Shown here piece by piece: positions 1 through 11,900 of a stretch of DNA of 64,000 bases. The notes below the pieces were generated by a model. That model searched no databases and was not told the DNA's origin. It saw only the letters and a program-made list of their open reading frames with translations. Made by a program: the position numbers and the translations under genes. Source of the stretch: Dictyophora rubrovolvata (taxonomy: Eukaryota; Basidiomycota; Agaricomycetes; Phallales; Phallaceae); NCBI GenBank assembly GCA_029959195.1, contig CP114117.1:2666001-2730000 (forward strand), written 5' to 3'. How positions within the stretch are numbered: the first letter of the stretch is position 1; each line of letters opens with the position of its first letter.

Positions 1-351
1 AATGCCATTGAGCCTAAAATTGCTAATACAATACGGGTACCAGTTGTAGCACGAAATGTGCGGTGAGAATACATCCTGTGGTATCCAATGGTTATACTAG
101 AGTCGAACATGAATTCTCAAAACGGAGGCTAGCGAGGAAAGAAAGAAAAGGATTCACCCAAACATTGAAAGTTGCCATAAGGCGAATGCCAGAATGAGTG
201 TGTATGTTGGGACTTTTTTGAGCGGAGACACGTATAAAACACCATAAACGGCCAGTAGATGTGTTCCGATAAAGAAGATGCTATTCGTCCACCAAATGGG
301 AGGATGGCTCAGGCTGTTCGACTTCAAGTTTCCTGAAGGAAGGGATTGCAT
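1..351 (-). CDS. OLE1: Delta-9 acyl-CoA desaturase, 5' part (runs off left edge)
   Basis: N-terminal part of a stearoyl-CoA (delta-9) fatty acid desaturase, the ER membrane di-iron enzyme that puts the first double bond into palmitoyl- and stearoyl-CoA. Exon 1 starts at ATG 351 and encodes about 65 residues, including IWWTNSIFFIGTH and a hydrophobic run ending WQLSMFG. A 61 nt intron (97-157, GTGAAT...CTCTAG) follows. Exon 2 reads ITIGYHRMYSHRTFRAT, which holds the first histidine box HxxxxH (HRMYSH) that binds iron. The frame stays open to the window edge, so the later histidine boxes and the fused cytochrome b5 domain usual in fungi are not visible. A TATA-like CTATATAG lies 84 bases upstream. 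Family assignment is firm; the rest of the gene is unseen. Confidence 0.93.
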
Positions 352-1350
352 TGTTTCTGGGTTGGATGAAAAGTGGGCTGTTTTTGAATTTGGAGGTGGT
401 GTGACATGCTAGATTCAGAAATAGGATTCCGAGACTATATAGCACTTGCGTCATCAGCTATTCTTTAAGAAAACTGATATTAATTAGACGAGTTACGAAC
501 TCGGGGTAATAGATACACCTATTATTCTCACACACAGACTCAGCCAAGACGAAGACATTACGCAACTCAATGCAATGCGCGTATACATAATACCCTCGAG
601 ACTCGACGCTCAGTCTGGGCGCCGAACGGAGCCGAAGTAAATGAGGTGCGTGCCAGTGGATTCCGTTGGTTCCTGAACAGGACGCGCCTGACTGATTTCG
701 AGGCAATTACCGGCGTACGGCATGACAAGCCCGCGAGAATCTCACCCAGTCCGAACAGCCGCTGAACGCTGTTATCAGTTATCAGGTTGCCATTGGCGAC
801 TTCGACATCGTACAGCCAGAACACCTACGAATACCCGGACAAAGGATGTATACCGATATCGCTTTTGCGGTTGAGATGAATTTGAGGAAGATGCTGTTCA
901 ATGGCGGCGTTATCTCAAGCTATAATAGACTCCAGCTCCAGGTCCAAGAACGGTAGCAGAAGGGGCGAGGTTGACCGTGACCTGGCTGAGGCAAGGCACC
1001 AGAAGAGAAGAGGTATGTACTAGGGGTGGATAACCAGACCACGTCGGCCCTTGAATGTCTCCTCCGCTATGCATACTTTGCTGTCAGACTCAAAAGACCT
1101 GCCAGTAACGCACATATTAACAAGCAGAGGTGAGGGGCAGGACGTCTAAAATACTAATATGAACGAAGCAGGGGTGGGTAGTAGTCGCGGAATCTGATTA
1201 ACTAGAATATATACATTATGTAATTAGCGCTGGTAAATCAAAGCGTTTGTCACTCGTATACTTACAACACTCAGGAATTGCCCCCCCGATTTCTGACATC
1301 AGATGGAGAGAATATCGATGAGGCGCTGCTTACCTGTTATGTAACGGACA
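352..1350. other. Intergenic; no gene recognised
   Basis: Only short overlapping frames without recognisable domains or a consistent splice pattern. The first 100 bases hold the desaturase promoter. Nothing else can be supported. Confidence 0.5.
435..442 (-). promoter_or_regulatory. TATA-like box of the desaturase gene
   Basis: CTATATAG lies about 84 bases upstream of the desaturase ATG at 351. Spacing is plausible for a fungal TATA box with a short 5' UTR; the assignment rests on position alone. Confidence 0.35.
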
Positions 1351-1707
1351 TTATACATAGTAGGTCCCAACCTTTTTCAGGTACCTATAATTGTATTGAT
1401 CACAGTCTTCCGTACTACTTTGACTATTGATCTGTAGACCATGAATCGCGATGAGCCAACATCGAGCGTCTATACCTCGTGCCAGCGCACTAATATAGCT
1501 TACAAAAGACTTCAAGAGTTCTTTTCTTGTGTTTGCATCGTTGATAACTGGAGGACTCTTCAAATGAAGAGTTTTTTTGGGGTGTTGGAAGTTACCGGTA
1601 TAAACTTGGGTGTCTAGATCCGAATCTCTGCCTGGCTGGTAAATAGCTTGTATCAAGCCGAAGCCCTTAATAGAATCAGGATCGCGTGGGACAAAACAGA
1701 CAAGCAT
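1351..1707 (-). CDS. Unassigned ORF, 118 aa
   Basis: An ATG-started open frame with fairly even composition (MLVCFVPRDPDSIKGF at the start) and no family I recognise. A second frame over the same start region, with an ATG a few codons upstream, reads MFQAFYIACLSVLSHAILI, which resembles a signal peptide, so the true frame is uncertain. A GTAAGC...TATAG pair inside could be a very short intron. It lies downstream of the glutathione transferase gene on the same strand and could be non-coding. Confidence 0.2.
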   Translation of the reverse strand: MLVCFVPRDPDSIKGFGLIQAIYQPGRDSDLDTQVYTGNFQHPKKTLHLKSPPVINDANTRKELLKSFVSYISALARGIDARCWLIAIHGLQINSQSSTEDCDQYNYRYLKKVGTYYV

Positions 1708-1835
1708 GCAATGTAAAAGGCTTGGAACATATTCAATTTCTTATTACAATACATGAGAGCCTAGATGGACAGGTGTGCTTCTGTATTCTCAAGTCTCGCT
1801 TTCAACTTCTGGACTGAGGAGCTGTGCCTACCACT

Positions 1836-3055
1836 TTAAGAAGGTACCGCCAAACCGCTTTGCACAGCAGGTCTGGATTTAATCCGTTCCAGCCATGCCT
1901 TGACAGAAAAGGTAGGTTAATACCACTAACGAAAATGGAACCGAACTGCACGATTTCCATACCTGAATGTTAGGATATTCGCTCATATCGATCTCTGCGT
2001 TCTTGCCAACATTAACCCTATCACAATATTATTGATAAGCCCAGGCCCTCTAACAATAAATGATCTTACCAGGGGCTGCATAATACTGTTAGACGCATTT
2101 AAAAGAGAAAAAGGCAAGGAGCTTACAATGTTTTTATATCTGCGATGGTGAAACGGTCTCCGACGAGATATTCACGACCTTTCAGCCGCCCTTCCAATAC
2201 GGAGTACAAACGTTTCGTTTCATCCTGTATTGGTATTCCAATTAGCCTCCAAACAGTAGAACCAAGCTTAGGGCTCAAAGCCACGAACAAAGTAACGTTT
2301 AATTGCATAAGGAATCGTTTCCGGTGCATATTTTTTGAAATGGTGCCTATTTCAAAAACCTGAGTTTTCTTTCTCCTGCTTGTTATAAATTGTAGACACG
2401 TACAGCTGACCTTGCCTGGAAAAGACCTTTAACGAATTGAACTAAGGACAAAAAGAAATCACGATTACTCACATCGGTCCAACTCCTCCATGAGCGAAAA
2501 ACAGCCATTGAAGGACTTCACTGTAAAGTTTGGGTTCCTTCACGGGATCGTAGGACAATTTATGTTCGGGATCATAATGCTGTCCAAGATCTGCCATCCA
2601 GAATGAGCACAACTATAGAACAGTGATTTAGGAAAGATCATCGACATACATAGTAAGATTGCTGACGTCTCAAATACAGCAAAGTCGCCATTCTTATGAT
2701 CGACGATAGCAGGAATACGGCCTATGGTAACACAACGTCTTAGAAAAAGAGAAAGTTTCATCGCATAAGGTTGGTAATATAGTACCATTGGGATTGATCT
2801 TCAAAAACCATTCGGACTTTTGTTCGTTCTCTTTGAAAGAGATTGAACGTAGCTCGTCTGAAATTCAGAATTTGAGAACCACGCCTGCACTGCAGCCCGA
2901 GAGAAGTAACGCACAATCAATATTAAGTTCACTCAGAGTGACAGATATAGGGTAACCTGAGCATCGTGTAAATGCACACGTTCAAGCGGAACAACGAAAG
3001 AAAAGACCTCACCATTTGGTGTACTAGCGGTATAAAAAGTAATCGGTTTCGACAT
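1836..3055 (-). CDS. Glutathione S-transferase, Ure2p-like
   Basis: Cytosolic glutathione transferase of the fungal Ure2p/GTT class, which conjugates or reduces with glutathione and is often expanded in wood- and litter-decay mushrooms. The start is MSKPITFYTASTPNG; after an intron the frame continues YPISVTLSELNIDC, the thioredoxin-fold N-terminus. Later exons give ENEQKSEWFLKINPNG, then RIPAIVDHKNGDFAVFETSAILL with the glutathione-binding cis-Pro and E-[ST] motifs. The helical C-terminal domain shows GREYLVGDRFTIADIKT and ends KAWLERIKSRPAVQSGLAVPS before TAA at 1836. About six introns are needed and all joins inspected keep frame, so it looks functional. An in-frame upstream ATG at 3151 would add a basic, Ser/Leu-rich leader, but it lies only about 17 bases from the TATA box, so ATG 3055 is preferred. 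Confidence 0.88.
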
Positions 3056-3167
3056 GATAGTTGATAAGAAACGAAGTTTCGACAATGAATTGATTCTGCT
3101 GCTTGCAATCGGACTCCTACAAAAGGTTAACCCGAGGGACTGAAGAAGCATCCGCTACTCGTGGTAC

Positions 3168-3175
3168 TTTTATAT
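3168..3175 (-). promoter_or_regulatory. TATA box of the glutathione transferase gene
   Basis: TATATAAA on the minus strand, about 113 bases upstream of ATG 3055. Its closeness to the upstream ATG at 3151 suggests transcription starts after that codon, which decides for the shorter protein. Confidence 0.5.
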
Positions 3176-3743
3176 ACGCTGTCTGTGATATGACGATATG
3201 TCCTGAAGCGTATGAGAAAACACCATGACGAAAAAGTTTGGGCTGGGTAAATGAATATCATGGGAAGGCGCCCTTCTGACCAATCGACGTTGATGGAAGA
3301 TCTGCTCATATTTATTGTATTAGTGAGATTTCCCCATGAACGATCAGTAGTAGGTAGGTTTTGAATCTAGATTATCAAGCAATTAGTAATATTCGGAGGA
3401 GGCTTGATAATCGACATATTCATCACCGCAGTTCAGCTGACATGAATCACCTACATTATATTGAGAACTTTGGAAGCTTGAAGGTCGAGAACATCGTTTC
3501 CTTGGTGGTACTAGACTTGTACTAGACTCGGAATTGATGACCGCGCGCAAGATGTCGCCATTTCGGTCCCGCCTTGCGTGCCAGCCTGGGAGCGCTCAAG
3601 TCACGAACAAAAGTAGTCAAGCTATTCAAGACTCGATCTCTCATATGTATTTCGTTCAAAATGAATCTTCGCTGAGCGAGCACTTACGGCACCCAATTAC
3701 AGGTTCAAATTTCTCAAAAACAAATGTTACGCATAATTTATTT

Positions 3744-4529
3744 CTAATAGTACAGAAATACAAATGATAATTTTAAGTGGTCTTCCATTTCAAAAATCAC
3801 TACTAGATAACGCATTCAAATACGAAGCCAGGAGTCAAGCCCAAACCAAGCACTTACAAAGACTAAAATAAAGTGATAGATCATCAATTAGTAGCCAAAA
3901 ATCCATAGACAAGACCAAACACTTACAACTCTCTGACAAAAAGGACAGAGCGATCAGTGTTACATAAGTGATGCATCTTATAAAACGTCCTACTTACGTT
4001 CCTCTGTGATTAAATAAAAAAAAATCAGATAAAAAGTAGACGTTCACAGCATCCTCTTAACTCACGGTTTGTATTTATACTAATAGGCAACCCCAAAACT
4101 ATTTAACAGAGCGTAATCAGATTCAGATTACAGTAAGCGTTTATAGCACCATCGAACACACTGTTTATATTGTCATCGGGAAACTGGGAACTTGCTAATC
4201 AACGTAAGTACGTTGTGTCTCTCGTTTGCCTAGAGAGACAATATACTCACATCTACCCCTTTTGATATCCGTAGAGACAAATGATAAACTAAGTATCGTT
4301 ATTGATTGATTGTTCACTTTTTCATTCTCACCAGCAATTTCTAATCAAAGTACATAAGTACGTTTCAAAATGAGGGAGTTAATGCACTCACCATCCTTCG
4401 CAACTGTAAAATCCATTAAGCAAGGGCATATAAATCCAAAAATTGTACATCCGTACCGAGAGAAGGGGAAACAGAGAACAACAGCATTGAGAAGAGAGCA
4501 GCGAAGAAAGCGGTGTTAGCGGATTGCAT
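3744..4529 (-). CDS. Secreted small protein encoded by a string of micro-exons
   Basis: Exon 1 (4457-4529) starts with ATG and encodes 24 residues typical of a signal peptide (MQSANTAFFAALFSMLLF, then SVSPSL). It is followed by GT-AG introns separating tiny exons: 4392-4403 (12 nt), 4332-4340 (9), 4251-4258 (8), then further blocks 4066-4079 (14), 3998-4003 (6), 3927-3932 (6) and 3858-3862 (5). Most end at a strong GTGAG or GTAAGT donor and follow a TTAG or CAG acceptor, with introns of 51-73 nt. The first four exons join in frame as SLVAKDEIAGVD. Beyond this the structure is uncertain: a short reading ends at a TAA near 4165; a long one using a 3 nt exon gives 64 residues ending at 3744; another uses 4150-4160 and adds DCVRC. 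I recognise no family. The signal peptide and tandem splice signals make the gene likely; the exact protein is not settled. Confidence 0.55.
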
Positions 4530-4622
4530 GTTGGGTCTCTAAATTTTAATACGAAGGATGTGGGTGACAGTAGATATTTGAGAGCTCGGGATGAGTGAAG
4601 TATGTAGGTTGTTTGAATGTTG

Positions 4623-4630
4623 TTTATATA
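4623..4630 (-). promoter_or_regulatory. TATA box of the micro-exon gene
   Basis: TATATAAA on the minus strand, about 95 bases upstream of ATG 4529. It supports real transcription from this side. Confidence 0.45.
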
Positions 4631-4639
4631 TATTTTCGA

Positions 4640-6968
4640 GCCGACTGTTAATGACCTCTCTCGAAACGTATTCTACCTCTGAGCGTCATGATGTTGTTCA
4701 GCTGAAAAGACCTCCCGAAACTTGCACTGGTTTACGGACCTGACTGTAAAGCATGTTTAAGTTATCCGCCCCCTTTTTAGTAAGGGCTGCTCTAAGCATA
4801 AGTAACAGTCTGGAACGGTGAACTTGGGGGTTTCGAAATGCATTAGACGATAATGTGATAGGTTGGTATTACTTTGGCCATAAAGAAAAAATCAGTCATA
4901 TTGTATTCTGCAAACGAAAAAGACATTACATCGTTTTACAATTTTGCGACCTTTACAAGCTCTTCAATGCGTATATTATTTTGCAAGGAACCTGTTATGA
5001 TGGAGGTTTGATTACGGCAAAAGTCTAAAAATGATTGTATGCCGTCAACTTTTGAAAACCGTCCAACCTATCGTTTGAAATTGAAAGAAGTCAGTTAGAA
5101 CAAATACAGGAATGATGAAGAATGCAACTTCAGTACGGTCATATTGTCATCGCAAATTACGGTATGAATAATATTGAGCCATATGTGTGAGGTAGAGTCA
5201 AGGCCCGTTTGTTAAAAGTAGGGCATCATGACATCCCAGGTATGTCAAAGGGATACCGGACCCTCACCAGCACTACATGTTCCGAAGAGGCGCGAATTCG
5301 CAACAAACACGGGTCTATGTCGGGCCTGGCTATGTACTCACTACTCAAGTGCATAGGGACTTGCGACCCTGTGGCGTTCTTGCACGCTCGTGTGTGGGTA
5401 AAAGCTCGTCTCTTAATCCGATTGTAAGCAAAAACACAAGCGATGGTTAAGGATGTATACTTTTGATGCGCTGAACTCGGCCAAAGCCTCCATTACTAAC
5501 CGGAACGGACCCTTTCGATTAGAAACAGCTTGATCACTTGAAAAATCGGTAATTAGGAACCAAGGCACTCACTATAAACTTTGGCACTGTTGATCAAATT
5601 TACGGGCCTTTTTTTGTTAGACAACCAGTTGAAGCGTTCGAATTAGTGACTCGAAGAACAATAATGGTTCTTCAAAGGGTATTCTAACCCAAAACTCTAC
5701 ATGTTGGTTGCCGTTTATGAACCTGTTTAACAAAGGATCAGCCAAAGTTGTTGTATAAAAAACCAGAGACTCGGGTATTTGATTCCCACAGGAACAGGGT
5801 CGGAAGTTGAATAATAGATAACAAAATAGATTTAATATAATATATGGGATTAGATAATTGGACGAAAAGCATAACTGGGATGAACAGCGTCAATGACCGA
5901 AATTTGCCCATTCGTTTTCTCGCCCAGGCGATCTCTGCCTGCGGCCATACAATTCAATCCCTAAATGGAACGCATCTGGTTGATTTGGGAAAAATCAGAG
6001 TGGTTTCGAGTGATACAATTCAAAATTCACAGGTCAGAGTGTAGGGATCGCGGGATATCGAAAAGCGTGATCAATTATGATACACCAGTTAATCGGTAAT
6101 GAAACGAGTTGAAAACACCAGCCCTGGTCAGTTTGGAGGTAAACGTAGTACGGGATTGAGAAACATCGCAGCGGCAAATGAGCAAACCTCACTTCCCTGA
6201 ACATCATCCACGGGCGTAAAATTGAGTATGAAGTTAATGAGCCGAACTTGACGCCTTTTTGCCAGATGTGAACAAATAGTCTTCCGGGTCAAGACAGGAA
6301 CCAAGTTCATCTCCTGTGAACCACACCGTTTTTGTTTTTGTTTTGTACAAAATAAAAGCGCTTACGGAATCTGTTTACGACTTGGGCTACTTTTGAACCG
6401 GTTGACTGTCGTGCGGTGCCTGTTAGCCCACGAATTATTCTCAGCCGAATTTTTGGCACCGGTTCTTCTAAAAAGAATCAATGTTATGGGCTATCATTTA
6501 AGTCACCTCATAACCCGAAAAAGAATTCATCCTCAAGCAAGTAGGTCGAGCATGTCGTGTAAGTATATCATGCTAAAGTTGTGACTTCACATGAGTCACA
6601 TTAGCTGACATAATGTGGTCCGACTCGTAAAAAAAACTCTTCAGCTCAACTTTATGATTCTCATAAATTTCAAGATATTAACCAGCCAAGACCATTAATC
6701 AACTGGCCATGAAACCCGCGTGAAAATTCAAACAACAAGGTGGTTCTTTTACTTGATTATACCCTATTTAATGCATGCCAGCCTAGGTGCACTAGCGGTG
6801 CAAAAAGGTTGATCGGAATCCGTAATCAGATCTTTTCTGTCCAGGATGGTCGACTAATTCTTGTTTAATTTTTACTGGCGTCTGTCCAAATATCCCTTTA
6901 AGAATCTCTTCTTTGGCCGGTTTCAGAATGTTCTTCAATCATTGAGGCGTATCCTCTGTCTTTGTCTT
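4640..6968. other. Intergenic; no gene recognised
   Basis: Over 2.3 kb with only short unrelated frames (longest about 70 codons). It ends with the promoter and 5' leader of the lyase gene. No repeat or RNA gene was recognised. Confidence 0.5.
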
Positions 6969-8792
6969 ATGACCAACTACTGTCATCCCCTCTTGTCTAT
7001 TTTCGCCTGGTTTCAACTCGTCACTGCTGTCGTTAGTTATACAAATGTCTTCATTGATCCAGATTTCGTCCTTGCCCAAGACTTACCTGACTATACTTCG
7101 GAAGCCAGAGCAACGATAACCCATTGGGCGATACAGCTTGCATCGCAAGGACCGTGGAGTATGTTTACCTTCTTGCATTTCATGTCTATGGTGTCTATGT
7201 AATTAAGATTGATTCCAGCTGTTATGAACAAAACTGTCACACCACCTTCTGGCGACAAGCATGACTATATGAGTTGGGCTCCATAGTAGGTCATTCTGTT
7301 CCCTTGATCTACGATCTCACGCCGAACTAGTGCCTGGCCCAACTGTACTGGGGTCAAAAACACAACTGAATTGACCCCCGAGCAAAGTACGCTCATCCCC
7401 TTTATTACATGAGCATTTAATAGAAAGGGCCCTTTATGTACAGCATGGGTGACGTGTCCTTATTATGATCGCGATGGTGCTTTTAATCCGGACGGACGGT
7501 TAATCGATGATATTGGTGCATTCCAAAATCTCGCAGATGCTGTCCTTTATAATTCCTTAGCATGGGCTTTTGCTGGAAGACCAACCGCTTTGTTCGCGGT
7601 GAATGTGGGTGCGTATTTTTTCCCTATTGTTCACGTTTATATCAACATTAATGACAAATCAATCAGTGAAGTTTCTTAAGACATGGTTCTTAGACCCGGC
7701 TACGAAAATGAACCCTAATCTGAATTACGCCCAGATGTTCAGAGGGCCAAAAGGACAGATTGGAAGGCATACCGGTGTTCTGTTAGTGTTGATTCATTGT
7801 CAAACATGTCGTTGACGTCTGGTGCCTGATTTTAGAGATTTGAAATGTTTCACCAAGATAATTTCTGGGTTGTTAATACTTAAACAAGGAAATTGTGTCT
7901 TATGGACGCAAGACTTGGATGACCAGTTCACCACGTGGGTGACGGCATACATTAACTGGCTGGAAACCGCTCCTACAGCCCTCATTGAAAGTCACGCATC
8001 AAAGTGAATTATTTCTCATCGCCACCATTCCTTCAAAATTAATGGCCTTGAATTATCATTTTAGTAACCATGGTTCCTTTTATTATACTCAATTGGCGTC
8101 CCTCAAACTTTTCCTTAATGACACAGCCGGTGCCTTGAACGCTTCTACCACCTACTTTCGTAATCAATATGCGGACCAAATCATTGCCAACGGGGAGCAG
8201 GTAATGCAATGATAACCATTGAACTTTCGGCACGTACTAAGGCAAGATAGCCTTTTGAGAGCGTCCGAACCCGACCTTATCATTATCGTGCCTATAATCT
8301 TTGCGCAATGATAGTGAGTTGTAACTTACGCCCCCGGAAAAGAAAGGCCACCTAATGTTAAATAAAAAACATCAGACTAACGCGCACATCCGACAATATC
8401 TCAACAAATCATCAAATGTCTGGAATTGGAAAACCAGAGAAGGAGCGACTATACACACGGCTTTGAACTATGCCATGACCATCTCGCCCAATCTCACCAA
8501 CGAAAGTTCTCACATTGCTGAACTTTTCCCGGACGTTGCTGCTGTTGCTGCTGTATACGGCGATGAGTCAGGGCGGTACGCCGATTTTTTACGGCTTGGA
8601 GCACCGCAGTATACGAAGCAGCCGTACTACTTTTGGTACCAGCCGAGACCGACTAACACTACGAGCACCACCCCATCACCTACTTCTGTGTCATCTTCCT
8701 CTAGAAATTCTCCTTTACTAGCATTTTTTAGAATGTTTCTCTTATTGAACGTGATACAGGGTCTGCTGCCTCTGGGTCTGATTTCATTGTGA
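6969..8792 (+). CDS. Secreted alginate-lyase-like polysaccharide lyase with GPI-like tail
   Basis: Member of the alginate lyase superfamily (PF05426, alpha/alpha-toroid fold), enzymes that cleave uronic-acid polysaccharides by beta-elimination. Exons read: 6969-7158, 7219-7285, 7331-7386, 7444-7608, 7667-7781, 7836-8003, 8065-8200, 8251-8313, 8376-8792; all joins keep frame. ATG 6969 opens a signal peptide (TNYCHPLLSIFAWFQLVTAV). Family blocks follow in order: VTPPSGDKHDYMSWAPY, WPNC, CPYYDRDGAFNPDGRLIDD, KTWFLDPATKMNPNLNYAQM, GQIGRHTGVLD, NNHGSFYYTQLASL, RTRPYHYRAYNL. The conserved Asn-His pair and Tyr-rich segment are candidate catalytic residues by family analogy. The tail is Ser/Thr-rich followed by a hydrophobic end (LLLNVIQGLLPLGLISL), fitting a GPI-anchor signal, so the enzyme may sit on the cell surface. 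The substrate, possibly a glucuronan, cannot be read from sequence. Confidence 0.85.
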
Positions 8793-8978
8793 TCGATTAT
8801 TCTTGTTTTCACGTTCAACTATCCGTCGTCGATATGTAGTGAGATTTTCTTATTGAGCTTCGACATCTTGTATATTAGTGAGAACTGGAATTGTGACGCG
8901 TCATCGTCACGACATTTCTATATTTTTCAGGAGCCAATCCCTTAGCTCAGGCTTTTTTATCTTTTTACTTTATGAACG

Positions 8979-11900
8979 ATGATAAAAAGTTTCCAAACGT
9001 TCAGAAACGCTTGCGATACTTCCACAGAAACCTTTGGGAAGTTGGAATCCCTCTACAATTTAGCCGTAAGTCCACCTAATCATCGGCTGCAATCCTCTCA
9101 GGGTCCATCACGCCGTACCTCCAAAAACTGGTTCATACTTTTTCCTTTTGAAACAGCTGAAGGGCGAACTAACGACGCTCTCTGAATCTCAATTAAATGA
9201 CTTTGAAATTATCTTTTCTCAGAAGATAATCGCTTTCTATGAGACCATTCCAGATGTTGCGCTGACTTTCGTTGCGTCTTTCATAACTGAGCTTTTCAAG
9301 CGACGATTCTCAGCTCATGCGAAGAAGAAGAAGAAGAATGATCGCTATATGTCATCTCTCCAACTTGAGCCATGGGAGCACGTCTTGCGTGTGATCGTCA
9401 TCGGTTTAGAGGTATACGCACGTTTGTTTGCAATACGCATTACATTGATGGCTTGTCAAGGCATACTCAGCGTCGCATCCGCAAAGTAGGTTTCTCTGCA
9501 GCTCTGAACTCTTGTGAATATGCATAAAACTTCATCTTTAGAAAGTTCACAGCTAGGAGAATTACTCTACAGGCCACTATTCGGAATACTCAGTTCAACT
9601 GCTGGTTTAAAGTTCTCGATTCGTCTTAAAATCGAGGTAAAATACTTTCAAACAGAACTGTGGGGAATTCATTATATTGTGAAAGATTTTTGGCTTCCTT
9701 TCTGATCTCGCGGAATCGTCACTGGAAAATAGAAAGCTATTAAGGGAGAGGTATGTTTTAGGAGGGTACGTAGATGAACTTGATCGATCTTTGAGGAGAC
9801 TCATTTTGTCACAGGCCCCGTTTAGGGATGCTAATCTCATATACAAACGGTATTTTCTAGCTATTCACCCGACTTTTGTCTGACAAAACGAATCGAATAG
9901 AGTATCTGGTCTTGGTCATCCTCCTCCAGTTGTTGGAAAGTATGATATCGGATAATGAAGATGAAGACGCAGTAATGGATATAGGAAAAGACGTGTTTCA
10001 AAATCTGAAGATCAAAAGATCTCTAAAACAGGCGAGCCCTAAGCTAATAAAGATTTTGCAAGAAGCGGGAAACACTGCGTGGGATTTGGTAAATGCGAGG
10101 CCGGTCGTCCTCTTTCAGTTTGTCTTGATTCCTTTTTCTAGACTGCTGATCGCTTGATTCACGCAATGGCGACTGACGGAGAAAAGTAAGTACAAGATAC
10201 TACCGGCTTATGCTGCCTCTTACATTTTGCGCAGACCAAAGCCATTTTTGCTTGCATCTTCCCAAATAAGGGCCAATGACAAAACCTTCTCACATCCCGA
10301 AATGCTTCGACATATATATATGGACAACGGTGCTTTTATTGTCAACGTTGAAGATGAGGTATATGTGCAAAGGGCATGGATATGCTTCCAATCAATAGAC
10401 TTATGCTAGCACTTGAGCAGGGCGGTATTGATTGCTTGGACATCGGCTTTAAATCCATGGTTTCAATGAGTTTCAGAGAAATTCCAGGTATGTATGCGTG
10501 ATAATCCACATGATTTCCCGCCCCCGCTTCTCTTTTTGTTTAGTTTCGTCAAAGGCTGAAATATCGCTGAGCCTCTCTTCTCCTCCAATGATGGCCACCG
10601 AGGCGGTTCCGTCTAAAACAAGTAGTTATGCAGTCATCTTTGACATCAATCTTGCCGATCTTGAGAAATTCAAAGATGCTCTCAAAATTCGTGGCTTAGT
10701 GAGCGGTTTGATTTCTAATCTGTAGGCTGTTCGATGCAAACAATACTTGATTCAGGACAAGCTTGTGAAAGGAGTTGCGCCCCGACCCCGAGCCAAACAA
10801 TCAGTAGCTAGCCAGCCTCTGAATCTGAATAATATATCGTGTATTTCGTTGGAGGTATGCTTTCTGTCACTCCCGAACATCAAGGCTCAGTGTTTGTATA
10901 GGAAAAGTCCCTTGCAGTTGAGCAGTGTATGTACATACATATAATAACCTCACCCTTCTTTCACCCTAATTGGTTGTCTTTTTTAGTCTATCGTACAAAT
11001 ACCCCGGAACCGATGGTCTCTCACAAAGGAGCGATCCGCGAGGAAACGGACATGACTGCATTTACCAGCAATATTAAATCGACATCATCCCCTCCCAATC
11101 ACTTAATTGACAAAGAGTGTCTGAGGCCTTTGAATTTTGCGCATGAAGTTCAGGCATCTGTTGGAGGGTTATTAGCAAACAACCATGGTATATCCATATG
11201 TTGTCCACCATCAGAGAGTTTTCTTCGCTAAAAATCATGCAGGTAATTATAACGAACCAAAAACGCTACAAAATTCGGACAAGCTAGCCAAAGATGCTCA
11301 TAGATCGATGCTCAAACGCAAAAGAAATACCGCAGAAGTTGATGGAAGCAATTCCAAGTCCAAATCTAACGAGAATCATTATTACAATTCACAACTTTTG
11401 ACGAAGAAAGCCCCGATCTCGACCAAAAAGTATAAGGCACGTCGTCGGGTACTGAGTTCTGCGGAATCATCAAGCTTCGAGGATGATATGATTCCTCCGG
11501 CAAGTCCAGTCCGTATTAACGACTTCAAACCTTTGATAAAGCTTAATACGGATCGACCTGATCGCTTGATTTTACCCACGGCCTCTAAGACGGAGGGAAA
11601 GACTTTGAAAGCTGTCCCTACTGATCCCTCAATTTTGGGCAAACCACGACCCAAGGTGTGGGTTTTGATTCCACTACGAGATACTGAGTTAAAATGTCCT
11701 AGCCGAAACCTAAAAGAAGAAAGGTAATAGAAGAGTCCGATTCAGACGAGTTTGAAGAACCTCCTGTACTACTCAAAAAGACCCCTAACGAGGTGACTTA
11801 TCATCCATCATACCTAAATTCTTATCTCATACGCCATATAGAAAACGACTATCACAAAGCCAATATCTCCAGAAAACCAGCCATATACTGCCGCTGAGAA

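Noticed and set aside
458-824. Two overlapping minus-strand frames of 82 and 85 codons
   Set aside because: No motifs, no splice context, Arg/Ser-rich chance composition, and they overlap each other in different frames.
5209-6044. Plus-strand frames of 66-72 codons
   Set aside because: One begins with TTG rather than ATG, neither has domain motifs, and no splice partners were found.
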